This document shows, piece by piece, positions 7,575 to 17,862 of a stretch of 48,952 nt of DNA. The notes under the pieces were generated by a model. It was not told where the DNA came from, ran no database searches, and saw nothing but the letters and a program-made list of their open reading frames with translations. Origin of the DNA: an uncultured Clostridia bacterium (GTDB lineage Bacteria > Bacillota > Clostridia > Christensenellales > Borkfalkiaceae); the NCBI GenBank assembly GCA_947624805.1, contig CANQLW010000005.1, forward strand, positions 1-48,952. Direction: 5' to 3'. How positions within the stretch are numbered: the first letter of the stretch is position 1; every line of letters starts with the position of its first letter. The position numbers were made by a program, and so were the translations under genes.

Positions 7575-9791
7575 ATGAACAAGACGAAAAAGCGTTCGCT
7601 CGCTGCGATGCTCTTCGCACTCGTGTGTGTGCTCGTGCTCGCCCTCTCGCTCGGCATGATGTCGGCGTGCGGCAACGATACGGACACGGCTGCGTCGGAA
7701 AGCGGCGCGTGGTACTACGGCGCGGCGGCGCCGTCGGACGCGCTCGGACAGGAAGGGGATTTTTACCTCAACACCAAAACGCTCTCAAGCTACAAAAAGG
7801 CGGCGGGAGAGTGGCAGAAGATCGATATGGCGGAGAGCGGGAACTGGTACTACGGCGTCGGCGCTCCCGATGACGGGACGGGAACCGTAAGCGATTTCTA
7901 TCTCGACACGGAAAAGGGCGACCTGTACCAGAGGACCGCGGAGGGCTGGGGCGATCCCATCCTCAAGCTCTTCGGTGAGAACGGGCGCGACGGCGTCATG
8001 TGGTTCTCGGGTGAAGTCCCGCCCGCGGCATCGGACGACCTCGCGCTCAAAGCCGCCCAAAAAGGGGATTTCTATCTCGACTATGGTCTGTTCGACGTCT
8101 ATCAGCTCGGGACGGACGGGGAGACGTGGAACCTTCTCGGCAACATCAGGGGCGAGAAGGGCGCAGACGCCGTGGATCCCGTACAGTTCTTCAACGGAAA
8201 CGGGACGCCCGACGACAATCCCGAGCTCCTCGCAAACGCCAACGAGGGAGACCTGTACATAGGGCTCTTTGACGGGCTCGACGGGAACGAATCGGGCTCC
8301 CGTCTGTATCGCAAACTCGGCGGCGTCTGGATCGTCCTTATGGAGAGTATGACGAAGAATCAGGTCATCGTCTCCACCCCCGAACAGGTCGGGAAGCTCT
8401 TTGAGAAGTTCTCCGACGGTATTCCCGCGGATGAGACGGTCAAACTCGGCGCAGACATCGATCTGACGGGAATCTCGTCCTCTACCAAGGGCTATATCGA
8501 TTCCTGTGACGGGGAATTTGACGGCGGCGGACATACGATCACGGGGCTCACAAAAAATCCGCTCTTCCAAGACGTCAAGGGCGGGGCGTATATCCACGAT
8601 CTTGTCATCGAGATCGAAAACGGCGACAGCCATCTCGACGAGGGCTCGCTCGCCCGTACGCTCACCGTCGAACACGAGGGCGATGTCATCACGGTCGAGA
8701 ACGTCACGATCACGGGGACTGCAAAAAATGTCCGTACGGCGTTCTTTGACGAATCGGGCAAGACGGACGGGATCCCCGGGGTCCTCAACTTCATCAACTG
8801 CGTCAGCGATCTCGACGTCACGTTCAGTACGATCCTTATGAGCAAACTGACGGGATTCATCAGCCTTCCCGATAACTGGGAAGTCAACTTTACCGATTGC
8901 GTCAACAGCGGGAATCTGACCGGTTCGAATTTGATGAAGAACGAGGTCGTCGGCGGGTTCATCTCCTATGCACAGGGCAACGGGAGCAATCACATCACCT
9001 TCACCCGTTGCAGAAATGAGGGGAACATTACGCTCGAAGGGTCGCCTCTTTCCAACCCCGATGTCGGCGGGTTTGTCGGCAAAGTCCAGCGGGCGACGAA
9101 CCTGATCTTCAACGACTGCGCAAATGTCGGCGCGGTGACCGTTCACGATCAGGGGAACGAGATCTCGGTCGGCGGCTTCATCGGGCAGACGACGGGCGGA
9201 AGCGTCACCTTCAACGGGACGAACACGAACGGCGCATACACGGGTCAGGGGCAGGAAATGGTTGCAGACCCCGAAAAGGGCGCCATTACGGCGGACAATA
9301 GTTCTGGGACCGTCAACGCGGGCGGATTTATCGGACTTGCAAGTGCGCCCGTCACCATCAACCTGAGCGGCGGCTCCTGCGTGAATGCGGGGAGTGTCAC
9401 GGTGACGCAGACCTCTTCCTCCTCCGCTCTGAATGTCAATGTCGGCGGTCTCATCGGGAGAACGGGCGCGGGCATGACGTTCGAAGACGAGACGCTCAGC
9501 CATCCCTACGTCAACCTCGGTGCTGTGACGGCAGAAGTGAAGAGTGCGTCGTCCCGTATCTACATGGGCGGCATTGTCGGGAATGTCACGGGCGGCACGT
9601 TCACGTTCAGTATGGCGGTCGGCATGAATCTCTCGCAGACGCTGTCCGCGACGGGCACGGAGACGTGCAGTATCGGGTCCTTCGCGGGGTATGTCTATAA
9701 GGCCGATGCCGCGATCTCGGATGATACGCTCTCGATGTTTAACAATACCAATGAAAGCGTCGCCTCCAAGGTCGGCACGATCGGCGCTTAA
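7575..9791 (+). CDS. Surface lipoprotein with W..G.G.PDD..GDFYLDT repeats, short collagen-like segment and GLUG-like beta-helix repeats
   Basis: SD aaggag, lipobox LGMMSACGN; GENGRDG, GEKGAD; FDGGGHTITGL; repeated GGFIG/GGLIG units. Confidence 0.85.
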   Translation: MNKTKKRSLAAMLFALVCVLVLALSLGMMSACGNDTDTAASESGAWYYGAAAPSDALGQEGDFYLNTKTLSSYKKAAGEWQKIDMAESGNWYYGVGAPDDGTGTVSDFYLDTEKGDLYQRTAEGWGDPILKLFGENGRDGVMWFSGEVPPAASDDLALKAAQKGDFYLDYGLFDVYQLGTDGETWNLLGNIRGEKGADAVDPVQFFNGNGTPDDNPELLANANEGDLYIGLFDGLDGNESGSRLYRKLGGVWIVLMESMTKNQVIVSTPEQVGKLFEKFSDGIPADETVKLGADIDLTGISSSTKGYIDSCDGEFDGGGHTITGLTKNPLFQDVKGGAYIHDLVIEIENGDSHLDEGSLARTLTVEHEGDVITVENVTITGTAKNVRTAFFDESGKTDGIPGVLNFINCVSDLDVTFSTILMSKLTGFISLPDNWEVNFTDCVNSGNLTGSNLMKNEVVGGFISYAQGNGSNHITFTRCRNEGNITLEGSPLSNPDVGGFVGKVQRATNLIFNDCANVGAVTVHDQGNEISVGGFIGQTTGGSVTFNGTNTNGAYTGQGQEMVADPEKGAITADNSSGTVNAGGFIGLASAPVTINLSGGSCVNAGSVTVTQTSSSSALNVNVGGLIGRTGAGMTFEDETLSHPYVNLGAVTAEVKSASSRIYMGGIVGNVTGGTFTFSMAVGMNLSQTLSATGTETCSIGSFAGYVYKADAAISDDTLSMFNNTNESVASKVGTIGA

Positions 9792-9950
9792 GGGGGTATA
9801 GGGGAGTTGAGAATGCGGCGGGGCATTATCCCCCCCATTCGTCACGGCTACGCCGTGCCACCTTCCCCCCGTAGGGGGTCAGGCTTCAACCCCCACCCCT
9901 ACCCCGCCCCCTTGGAAAGGGGGCGGGCGAGGGCATTGGAAAGACGAAAA
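9792..9950. repeat. Mosaic intergenic repeat (cacggctacgccgtg hairpin, ccccc/ggggg blocks)
   Basis: Same style as the other intergenic blocks. Confidence 0.6.
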
Positions 9951-9976
9951 AATTTGCGGCAAAATTTGTTATATGC

Positions 9977-10005
9977 TTGACAACCCCTCGGGTGAGGGTT
10001 ATAAT
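9977..10005 (+). promoter_or_regulatory. Promoter TTGACA-N17-TATAAT
   Basis: -35 9977-9982, -10 10000-10005. Confidence 0.8.
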
Positions 10006-10023
10006 ACTCATCGGAGGTCAAAC

Positions 10024-10986
10024 ATGGAAGAAAAGAAAAAATCTTGGACAAAAACTACAACTACGGGCGTCGTGCTCCTCGTCGTTTTTGCGGTCGTCAC
10101 GATCCTCGGATTTGTGTTTTACGATCAGATCTTCGGACCGACGGCGTGGGTCAACGGGAAGTATGACGAAAACGGCGTATGGGTCGCCGAACGCACGGAT
10201 GTGCCCCTGCTCAACGTGATCCTGAAGATGATCCCCAAGGTCATCAGGGCGGTACAGGTGCTCTTTGTGACCTTGCTCGTGCTCTATGTCGTCTGCTCGA
10301 TCATCAATGCGATCTTCAAGGGTACGCCGAGAAAGATCACGATCGGAAAACTCGTCAACAGCATCGTAAAGGTCGTCATCTGGGTCGTCTGCGTGATCGC
10401 GGTCCTCGCTGTCTGGGGCTTCAATGCAGGCGCACTCATCGCCAGCGCGGGCGTTCTCACCCTCGTCATCGGGCTTGGAATGCAGAGCCTCATCGCCGAC
10501 GTCGTCGCGGGGATCTTCCTCGTCTGCGACGGGACGTTGCAGGTGGGGGACATCGTCACCATCGACGGCTGGCGCGGCACGGTGCAGGAGATCGGCATCC
10601 GTAATACCAAACTCATCAATTACAGCGGCGATATCCGTATCGCGAACAATTCGACCATCAAGGTCTTCATCAACCAAAGCAGAGAGAACTCTTATCCGAC
10701 CGTCATCGTCGGGGTGCCTTACGAAGAGAATCTGCAGCACGTCAAGGAAGTCTTTGAGGCGAACAAACAGAAGATCAGGGAGATGTGCCCGTCCCTGCTT
10801 TCGGATATCGATTTCAACGGCGTTGACGATCTCGCCGCTTCGAGCGTGAACCTGCACTTCGGCGCGACCTGCAAGGAAGACAACTTCTTTGCGGCACAGC
10901 GTGAGATGCGCGGGGCGATCAAGACGGTGTTCGAAGAGAACGGCATCAATGTACCGTTCCCGCAGATCGACGTCCACAACAAGTAA
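10024..10986 (+). CDS. Small-conductance mechanosensitive ion channel, MscS family
   Basis: TM segments then GLGMQSLIADVVAGIFLVCDGTLQVGDIVTIDGWRGTVQEIGIRNTKL, typical of the MscS TM3/beta domain. Confidence 0.93.
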   Translation: MEEKKKSWTKTTTTGVVLLVVFAVVTILGFVFYDQIFGPTAWVNGKYDENGVWVAERTDVPLLNVILKMIPKVIRAVQVLFVTLLVLYVVCSIINAIFKGTPRKITIGKLVNSIVKVVIWVVCVIAVLAVWGFNAGALIASAGVLTLVIGLGMQSLIADVVAGIFLVCDGTLQVGDIVTIDGWRGTVQEIGIRNTKLINYSGDIRIANNSTIKVFINQSRENSYPTVIVGVPYEENLQHVKEVFEANKQKIREMCPSLLSDIDFNGVDDLAASSVNLHFGATCKEDNFFAAQREMRGAIKTVFEENGINVPFPQIDVHNK

Positions 10987-10996
10987 GTTGTTTTCA

Positions 10997-11033
10997 GAAA
11001 GAACCGTTGCTATGCAACGGTTCTTTTAATTTT
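10997..11033 (+). terminator. Intrinsic terminator aaagaaccgttgc/tat/gcaacggttctttt
   Basis: Long perfect stem followed by T-rich tail. Confidence 0.85.
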
Positions 11034-11044
11034 TTAGCTTTGAA

Positions 11045-11235
11045 CGATTTCTTTGCTCCGCCCCGCGTTCCCTCCGTTCAGGATGACGCGGAAGACGCGG
11101 GGAGGTCCTTCGGTCGCTACGCTCCCTCAGGATGACCGTAGGGCGCGGGGAGGTCCTTCGGTCGCTACGCTCCCTCAGGATGACGCAGGGGCGGGGGTGG
11201 GCAAGAGGGCGGGACGGGATGACGCGGGAAGAAGG
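11045..11235. repeat. Mosaic intergenic repeat with two tandem copies of ggtccttcggtcgctacgctccctcaggatgac
   Basis: Copies begin at 11103 and 11152. Confidence 0.8.
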
Positions 11236-11281
11236 GGAAGAGATTGAGCAGAAAAAAACAGAAAAATTTTGCGTACAGGTC

Positions 11282-11310
11282 TTGAAATTTGACAGATTTT
11301 CTCTTATAAT
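11282..11310 (+). promoter_or_regulatory. Promoter TTGAAA-N17-TATAAT
   Basis: -35 11282-11287, -10 11305-11310. Confidence 0.65.
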
Positions 11311-11351
11311 ACATATGTAAGGGTATGTACTTTATCATAAGGGGGACAGCA

Positions 11352-12938
11352 ATGGAAATCGCAAAGAAAATCGAATGCGGGAAGACCGCGCTCGGCATCG
11401 AATTCGGCTCCACGCGTATCAAGGCGGTGCTCGTGGATGATGAGAACACGCCGCTCGCTTCGGGCAGCCATGACTGGGAAAACCGTCACATCGGCAATAT
11501 CTGGTCGTACACGCTCGAGGACATCATCGGCGGGTTGCAGGACGCTTATGCCTCGCTCGTCAGAGACGTCAGGGAAAAATATAACGTCACGCTCACCACG
11601 GTCGGCGTCATCGGCTTCTCCGCCATGATGCACGGCTACATGGTATTCGACCGTGACGGAAAGCTCCTCGTTCCGTTCAGGACATGGCGCAATAATACGG
11701 CGGCGTATGCGGGGGAGAAGCTCACAGAGCTTTTCGGCTATCATATCCCCGCGCGGTGGTCCATCGCCCACCTGTATCAGGCGATCCTCGACGGCGAGCC
11801 GCACGTCAGGGATATTGCCTACCAGACGACGCTCGAGGGGTATGTCCATTGGCTCCTCACGGGGGAGAAGGTCATCGGCATCGGCGAGGCGAGCGGGATG
11901 TTCCCCGTCGACCCCGAGACCAAGCAATACAATGCCAGAATGCTCGCCCAATTCAACGAGCTCGTCAAGGGCAAAGTGCCCTTCAAAGCAGAAGAGATCC
12001 TGCCCAAGATCCTGCTCGCGGGTGAGGATGCGGGGCGGCTCACCGAAGAGGGGGCGAAGATCCTCGACCCCACGGGAAATCTCAGGGCGGGGATTCCGCT
12101 CTGCCCGCCCGAGGGGGACGCAGGCACGGGCATGGTTGCCACAAATTCGGTCAGAAAGCGTACGGGGAACGTCTCGGCGGGGACTTCCGTCTTTGCGATG
12201 ATCGTCCTTGAAAGGGAGCTGTCGAAGCCTTACCCCGAGATCGATCTCGTCACGACGCCCGTGGGCGATCTCGTCGGCATGGTGCACTGCAACAATTGCA
12301 CCTCCGACCTCAACGCGTGGGTGAATCTCTTCGGGGAGTTCGCGGGATTGCTCGGCGTGGAACTTCCGAAGTGGAAGCTCTACGATATGCTCTACTTCGC
12401 CTCCGAAAAGGGGGACAAGGACTGCGGCGGGCTGGTCTCCTATAACTATATTTCAAACGAAAACATCACGAAAGTTGAACACGGCAGGCCGCTGTTCGTG
12501 CGCAAAGCCGATGATACGTTCACGCTCGCAAACTTCATGCGTGCACACCTTTACTCCGCGTTCGGCGCGCTCAAGGTCGGGTGCGATATCATGCTCAAAG
12601 AGGAGGGCGTGAAACTCGACCGTATCACAGGGCACGGCGGGCTCTTCAAGACGGAGCGCGTCGGGCAGAGCTATCTCGCCGCGGCCATCAATGCTCCCGT
12701 GACCGTCATGAAGACGGCGGGCGAGGGCGGCGCGTGGGGGATGGCGATCCTCGCAAATTACAGGCTCCACGGGGCGGGCGAGAGCCTTGCCGATTACCTT
12801 GAAAACAAGGTCTTTGCGGGGCAGGAAGGGGTCACGCTCTATCCCGATCCCGCGGATGTCGAGGGATTCGAAGCGTTTGCAAAGCGGTATGTCGAAGGAC
12901 TCCCCATCGTGCGGGAAGCGGTACATAGTCTGAAATAA
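11352..12938 (+). CDS. FGGY-family carbohydrate kinase, probable L-ribulokinase by context
   Basis: [57 protein letters not shown]; followed by araD and araA. Confidence 0.82.
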   Translation: MEIAKKIECGKTALGIEFGSTRIKAVLVDDENTPLASGSHDWENRHIGNIWSYTLEDIIGGLQDAYASLVRDVREKYNVTLTTVGVIGFSAMMHGYMVFDRDGKLLVPFRTWRNNTAAYAGEKLTELFGYHIPARWSIAHLYQAILDGEPHVRDIAYQTTLEGYVHWLLTGEKVIGIGEASGMFPVDPETKQYNARMLAQFNELVKGKVPFKAEEILPKILLAGEDAGRLTEEGAKILDPTGNLRAGIPLCPPEGDAGTGMVATNSVRKRTGNVSAGTSVFAMIVLERELSKPYPEIDLVTTPVGDLVGMVHCNNCTSDLNAWVNLFGEFAGLLGVELPKWKLYDMLYFASEKGDKDCGGLVSYNYISNENITKVEHGRPLFVRKADDTFTLANFMRAHLYSAFGALKVGCDIMLKEEGVKLDRITGHGGLFKTERVGQSYLAAAINAPVTVMKTAGEGGAWGMAILANYRLHGAGESLADYLENKVFAGQEGVTLYPDPADVEGFEAFAKRYVEGLPIVREAVHSLK

Positions 12939-12939
12939 A

Positions 12940-12995
12940 GGATCCCGTGTCCGCGTCATCCTGAGCGGAGCGTAGCGCAGTCGAAGGATCCCCTG
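12940..12995. repeat. Interspersed repeat between kinase and araD (gtcatcctgagcggagcgtagcgcagtcgaaggatccc), inverted orientation
   Basis: Reverse complement of the ggatccttcg...caggatgac module. Confidence 0.75.
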
Positions 12996-13020
12996 AATCA
13001 AACAGAAAGGAAGTATTATC

Positions 13021-13716
13021 ATGTTAGAAGCATTAAAACAAAAGGTTCTGAAGGCAAATCTCGATCTTGTGAAGAACAAGCTCGTGCTGTACACTTGGGG
13101 GAACGTCTCCGAGATCGACCCCGCGACGAAGCTCGTTGTCATCAAGCCGTCGGGGGTCAGTTATGACGCGATGAAGGCGGAGGATATGGTTGTCGTCGAC
13201 CTCGAGGGAAATGTTGTCGAGGGGAATCTTCGTCCCTCGTCGGACACGCCCACGCACATCGAGCTCTATAAGGCGTTCCCGACGCTGGGCGGGGTGACGC
13301 ATACTCATTCCACCTTTGCGACCGCGTGGGCACAGGCGGGGCGGGACATTCCCTTCTACGGGACGACGCACGCCGATTATTTCTACGGCGATATTCCGTG
13401 CGCCCGCGCCCTCACGGAGGAGGAGATCGAGGGGGAGTATGAAAAAAACACGGGGGTCGTCATCATTGAACGGTTCAAGAAGGACGGTTTGGACCCCGTT
13501 GCGGTGCCGGGGGTGCTCATCAAGAGCCACGGCGTGTTTGCGTTCGGCAAGGATGCGGACGGCTCCGTCTACAATGCGACCGTTCTCGAGGAAGTCGCAA
13601 AGATGGCGTTCCTCACCGAGCAGATATATCCCGACGTGCCCCGTGCCGATAAGTTCATGATGGAGAAACACTATCAGCGCAAACACGGGAAAAATGCGTA
13701 TTATGGACAGAAATAA
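13021..13716 (+). CDS. araD: L-ribulose-5-phosphate 4-epimerase
   Basis: [63 protein letters not shown]. Confidence 0.95.
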   Translation: MLEALKQKVLKANLDLVKNKLVLYTWGNVSEIDPATKLVVIKPSGVSYDAMKAEDMVVVDLEGNVVEGNLRPSSDTPTHIELYKAFPTLGGVTHTHSTFATAWAQAGRDIPFYGTTHADYFYGDIPCARALTEEEIEGEYEKNTGVVIIERFKKDGLDPVAVPGVLIKSHGVFAFGKDADGSVYNATVLEEVAKMAFLTEQIYPDVPRADKFMMEKHYQRKHGKNAYYGQK

Positions 13717-14200
13717 AAATTTCGCTTGATTTGTTTGCTGCGCAAACAAATACAAGCGAGGAAAGTTGCATTTTTGGGATATGGAGTCACTGTCGCGGTC
13801 GCTCTCCCCGACATTGTGGTTCCCGTGGGGTGCCAAATGGGGGCGCCCTACTTCGCACTTCGTGCTCGTGCCGCGCTTAGTGTAATAGAACGCGCGCGGG
13901 GCGGCGGAAGTCAATTCCGCCTAAGGCACGTAAATTGGAATGAACCCCCTCCCCTACCCCTCCCCCTTAAAAAGGGGGAGGGCGGAGGCTGGCGATATCC
14001 CCTTAAAAAGGGGGAGGGCGGGGGTAAAGTGGCGCCCGCGCGTTCATGCCCCCTCCCCAAGGAGGGGGTGATAAAGCGCCTCCGTCAAGGGGTGCCAAGG
14101 AGTAAGGCGCTGCCTCCGTCAAGGGGCGCCAAGGAGTTAGGCGTTGCCTCCGTCAACGGGGCGGGCATGAGAAAATCAAATAAAAATCCACAAAAAAATC
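13717..14200. repeat. Mosaic intergenic repeat block between araD and araA
   Basis: ggcggaagtcaattccgcctaaggcac (also at ~49-73); ccttaaaaagggggagggcggaggct repeats; inverted repeat around 13725-13760. Confidence 0.75.
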
Positions 14201-14234
14201 CACAAAAAAATCCACTATAAGGGGAATGAATATC

Positions 14235-15695
14235 ATGAAGGAAAAAGTTGTTTATTGGCTCACGGGGTCGCAGACCCTGTACGGCGACGATGTGCTCGCA
14301 CACGTTGCACAGCACTCCGAGGAAATGGCGGATTACGTCAATGCACACGTGCCCGTCACGGTGAAGTATCTCACGACCTGCAAGAGTTCGGACGAGGTCG
14401 TCGAGGCGGTCAAGAAAGTCAACGCCGACGACGATTGCATCGGCATCATCACCTGGTGCCATACCTTCTCGCCCGCCAAGATGTGGATCAAGGGGCTCAA
14501 GATGCTGCAAAAGCCCATGTGCCACTTCGCGACGCAGTACAACGAGAAATTGCCCTACGACAGCATCGATATGGATTTCATGAACGAAAACCAAGCCGCC
14601 CACGGCGACAGGGAGTTCGGCTATATCGTCGCTCGGCTCCGTATGGACAATAAGGTCATCGTCGGCTATTATAAGGACCCCGAGGCGCTCAAAGAGCTCG
14701 CCGCATGGTGCGTCGTCGCCGCGGGGTATGCCTTCTCCAAGACCGTGAAAGTCGCCCGTTTCTCAGACAATATGCGTGACGTTGCCGTCACTGAGGGCGA
14801 TAAGGTCGACGCCCACATCAATCTCGGCTGGCAGGTCGATTATTATCCCGTCGGCGATCTCGTCGACTATATCGATCTCGTCACGGAGGAAGAGGTCGAC
14901 GCGCTCATGGCGGAGTATGCAAAGAAGTACACGATGGGCACGGACAGGATCGACGTCGTCCGCGAACAGGCGAAGTATGAGATCGCGATCGAGAAGCTCT
15001 GCAAAGAGAAGGGCGGCTACATCGGCATCGTCGACCATTTCGGCGCTCTTCACGGCATGAAACAGCTCCCCGGGCTCGCCATTCAGGATCTGCAATCCAA
15101 GGGCTACGGCTTCGGCGCAGAGGGCGACTGGAAGATCGCGGCGCTCGGTGCGACGATGCAGTACATGGCGGGACAGAAGGGAACGGGCCTCATGGAGGAC
15201 TATACCTACGATCTCGTTGACGGGCTCTGCCTCGGTGCACATATGCTCGAAGTCAGCCCGCAGTTTGCGGCGACGAAACCCGAGATCCAAGTGCACCCCT
15301 TGGGGATCGGTGGCAAGAGCGATCCCGCCCGTCTCGTCTTCGAGGGGATCGAAGCGCCCGAGGCGATCGCCGTCTCCATGGTCGATATGGGAGACCGTAT
15401 GCGCCTCATCGTGCAGAAGATCTCGCTCGTGAAATATCCTCATCCGATGCCCAATCTTCCCGTGGGCGGGCTCATGTGGCAGTATCAGCCCAACTTCAAG
15501 GACGGGGTCGCCGCGTGGATCTATGCGGGCGGCGCACATCACACCGTCGTCTCCTCCGTCGTCACGGCGCAGCAGATGGTGGACCTCGGCAATATGTGGG
15601 GCGTTGAGGTCGTCCTGATCGACGAGAATACCAAGATCGATTCCTTCAAGGAAAAACTCATGTGGTCGGACGCCGTCTGGAAGACAAGAAGATAA
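14235..15695 (+). CDS. araA: L-arabinose isomerase
   Basis: YWLTGSQTLYGDDVL, GIITWCHTFSPAKMWIKGL, HFATQYN, YGFGAEGDWK, AGGAHHTV; an upstream ATG at 14226 is possible but the SD spacing favours 14235. Confidence 0.96.
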   Translation: MKEKVVYWLTGSQTLYGDDVLAHVAQHSEEMADYVNAHVPVTVKYLTTCKSSDEVVEAVKKVNADDDCIGIITWCHTFSPAKMWIKGLKMLQKPMCHFATQYNEKLPYDSIDMDFMNENQAAHGDREFGYIVARLRMDNKVIVGYYKDPEALKELAAWCVVAAGYAFSKTVKVARFSDNMRDVAVTEGDKVDAHINLGWQVDYYPVGDLVDYIDLVTEEEVDALMAEYAKKYTMGTDRIDVVREQAKYEIAIEKLCKEKGGYIGIVDHFGALHGMKQLPGLAIQDLQSKGYGFGAEGDWKIAALGATMQYMAGQKGTGLMEDYTYDLVDGLCLGAHMLEVSPQFAATKPEIQVHPLGIGGKSDPARLVFEGIEAPEAIAVSMVDMGDRMRLIVQKISLVKYPHPMPNLPVGGLMWQYQPNFKDGVAAWIYAGGAHHTVVSSVVTAQQMVDLGNMWGVEVVLIDENTKIDSFKEKLMWSDAVWKTRR

Positions 15696-15714
15696 CAGAG
15701 GGGCGGCGGTTTTC

Positions 15715-15803
15715 GCCGCCCTGTATTGTAATGACGCACTTGCCTTCCCCTTCCTCGGGGGAGGGGGAAGGTGCCCGTAAGGGGCGGAAGGGGGTAGGGT
15801 ACC
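15715..15803. repeat. Short C/G-block intergenic repeat up to the GH36 start codon
   Basis: ccttccccttcctcgggggagggggaagg inverted repeat, then gtaaggggcggaagggggtaggg. Confidence 0.55.
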
Positions 15804-17858
15804 ATGTTCCTAAAAAAATATATCTTCGGCGATACCGCCGTTTGCTTTGCCGAGACGCCCGTCGAGGGGCACGACAACAAGACGGTCATAGGGCTCGCCG
15901 TCTATCCCAAGGATGCGCCCATGCCTGAAAAGCTGTGCTGCGATTCGCTCATACAGGTCGCTTTCACGGGCGACGAGGCGCTCATCGACTATACCTACGG
16001 CGTCACGATGCGCAACAGAACTTCTACCCTTCTGCACGTGGAAGGGCAGGAGCGGAAGGGAGACACCGTGACCACGGTCCTCTCGGACGGGAAGGGAAAT
16101 ACCTATACCCATGTCTTGGAGTACACCCCCGAAACGGGCGTTTTCACGACCCATGTCCGCTATACCAACCATTCGGACATGGTACGCCGACTCGAGATGC
16201 TCTCGAGTTTTTCCCTGAGCGGGATCACATCCGTTGCGGGGGGCTGTAAAGATACGATGGGGCTCTCGCTTACCCGTCTGACGAGCGCGTGGTCGCGTGA
16301 ATGCAGACTCAAAACCGAGCCCTTCTCCGCCCTCGGCATGGATATGAGCTGGGCGCGGTATGGCGTCAAGGTCGAAAAATTCGGACAGATCGGCTCCATG
16401 CCCAACCGTGGCTATTATCCCTTCGCGGCGGTCGGGGACGGGGCGTATTGCCTCGGCGTGCAGATCGAGGCGCCCTACTCATGGCAGATCGAACTGTATG
16501 AGGAAAAGGAGGGCTGTGCGCTCTCGGGCGGGCTCGGCGATTATGAGTTTGCCCACTGGCGGAAGGAGATCCTCCCCGGGGAGAGCTTTGAGAGCGATAA
16601 GGCGTATTTCACCCTTCAAAAAGATCTGAATGCCGTCTGCAACGCCCTCGTGCACGAGCAGGACAGACGTCTCCGCGTCCCGAAGAGCGAAGAGGATATG
16701 CCCGTTTTGTTCAACGAGTACTGTGCGACATGGGGAAATCCGACCCAAAGCCTCATGCTTGAGATGCTCGACGCCCTGAAAGAGCTCCCCGAAGTCAGAT
16801 ATTTTGTCATCGACAGCGGGTGGTATAAGCCCGAGGACAGGGGCTGGTGCAATGCGATCGGCGATTGGGAGATTAACCGTAAAATCTTTCCAGATCTCTC
16901 CGCAATCCCCGCTGCGGCCGCCCAAAGGGGCATGAAGGCGGGCATCTGGTATGAATTTGAGATTGCGGGGCGGGACAGCGAGACCTTCTATCGGGAGGAT
17001 ATGCTCCTGCATCGGGACGGCGCTCTTCTCACGAGCAAGAACAGACGCTTCCTTGACCTGAGGACAGAAGAGGCGGACGCATTTTTACGGGAAAAACTCC
17101 TGAAACAGCTCAAAGAAAACGGGTTCAAATATATCAAGATCGACTATAACGACAACATCGGCATGGGATGTGACAGCGAGGACGGCGCAGCATTCGGTGA
17201 GGGCGGACGGCAGGTCACGGAGGCGAGCCTCGAATGGCTCACAAAGCTGAGGGAGGAGATCGGGGACCTCGTCATCGAGAACTGCTCCTCGGGGGGCAGC
17301 CGTATCGAGCCCAAACGGATGCAACTGGTCTCCATGTGCTCCTTCTCGGACGCCCACGAGTGCCCCGAGATCCCGCTCGTCGCGGCGAACGTCTCCCGTG
17401 TCATTCCCGCCAGACAGTCCCAGATCTGGGCGGTTCTGAGGGCGGATGAGAGCGACTCGCGTACGATCTATTCCCTCTGTGCCGCAATGATGGGCAGGAT
17501 CTGCCTCTCGGGGGATATTCTCAGGCTCACCAAAGAGAAGCTGGCGCTCCTTCGCGCGGGGCTCAGATTTTACGACTCCGTCAAAGAGATCGTGCGGCGG
17601 GGGGACATCGCAGAGATCGACAATACCGTCGAATATTACCGCGACCCCAAGGGCAGACAGGTCTATCGCAAAGAATATCGCGGAGAAATGCTCGTCATCG
17701 TGCATTTTCTCGACGACGAGAGCGAGGTTTCGGTCAATATGTCGGGTTATTTGCTCAAAGACAGCTTTACCGACCTCACATATACGACGGGGGAGACGCT
17801 CCGTATCCATGGACAGAAGTTCCATGCGGGCGCTTTCCTCTTAAAAAAGGAGAATTGA
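15804..17858 (+). CDS. Alpha-galactosidase, GH36 family
   Basis: KYIKIDYNDNIG (nucleophile Asp), IENCSSGGSRIE, SFSDAHECPEIP (acid/base Asp). Confidence 0.9.
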   Translation: MFLKKYIFGDTAVCFAETPVEGHDNKTVIGLAVYPKDAPMPEKLCCDSLIQVAFTGDEALIDYTYGVTMRNRTSTLLHVEGQERKGDTVTTVLSDGKGNTYTHVLEYTPETGVFTTHVRYTNHSDMVRRLEMLSSFSLSGITSVAGGCKDTMGLSLTRLTSAWSRECRLKTEPFSALGMDMSWARYGVKVEKFGQIGSMPNRGYYPFAAVGDGAYCLGVQIEAPYSWQIELYEEKEGCALSGGLGDYEFAHWRKEILPGESFESDKAYFTLQKDLNAVCNALVHEQDRRLRVPKSEEDMPVLFNEYCATWGNPTQSLMLEMLDALKELPEVRYFVIDSGWYKPEDRGWCNAIGDWEINRKIFPDLSAIPAAAAQRGMKAGIWYEFEIAGRDSETFYREDMLLHRDGALLTSKNRRFLDLRTEEADAFLREKLLKQLKENGFKYIKIDYNDNIGMGCDSEDGAAFGEGGRQVTEASLEWLTKLREEIGDLVIENCSSGGSRIEPKRMQLVSMCSFSDAHECPEIPLVAANVSRVIPARQSQIWAVLRADESDSRTIYSLCAAMMGRICLSGDILRLTKEKLALLRAGLRFYDSVKEIVRRGDIAEIDNTVEYYRDPKGRQVYRKEYRGEMLVIVHFLDDESEVSVNMSGYLLKDSFTDLTYTTGETLRIHGQKFHAGAFLLKKEN

Positions 17859-17862
17859 CGGC

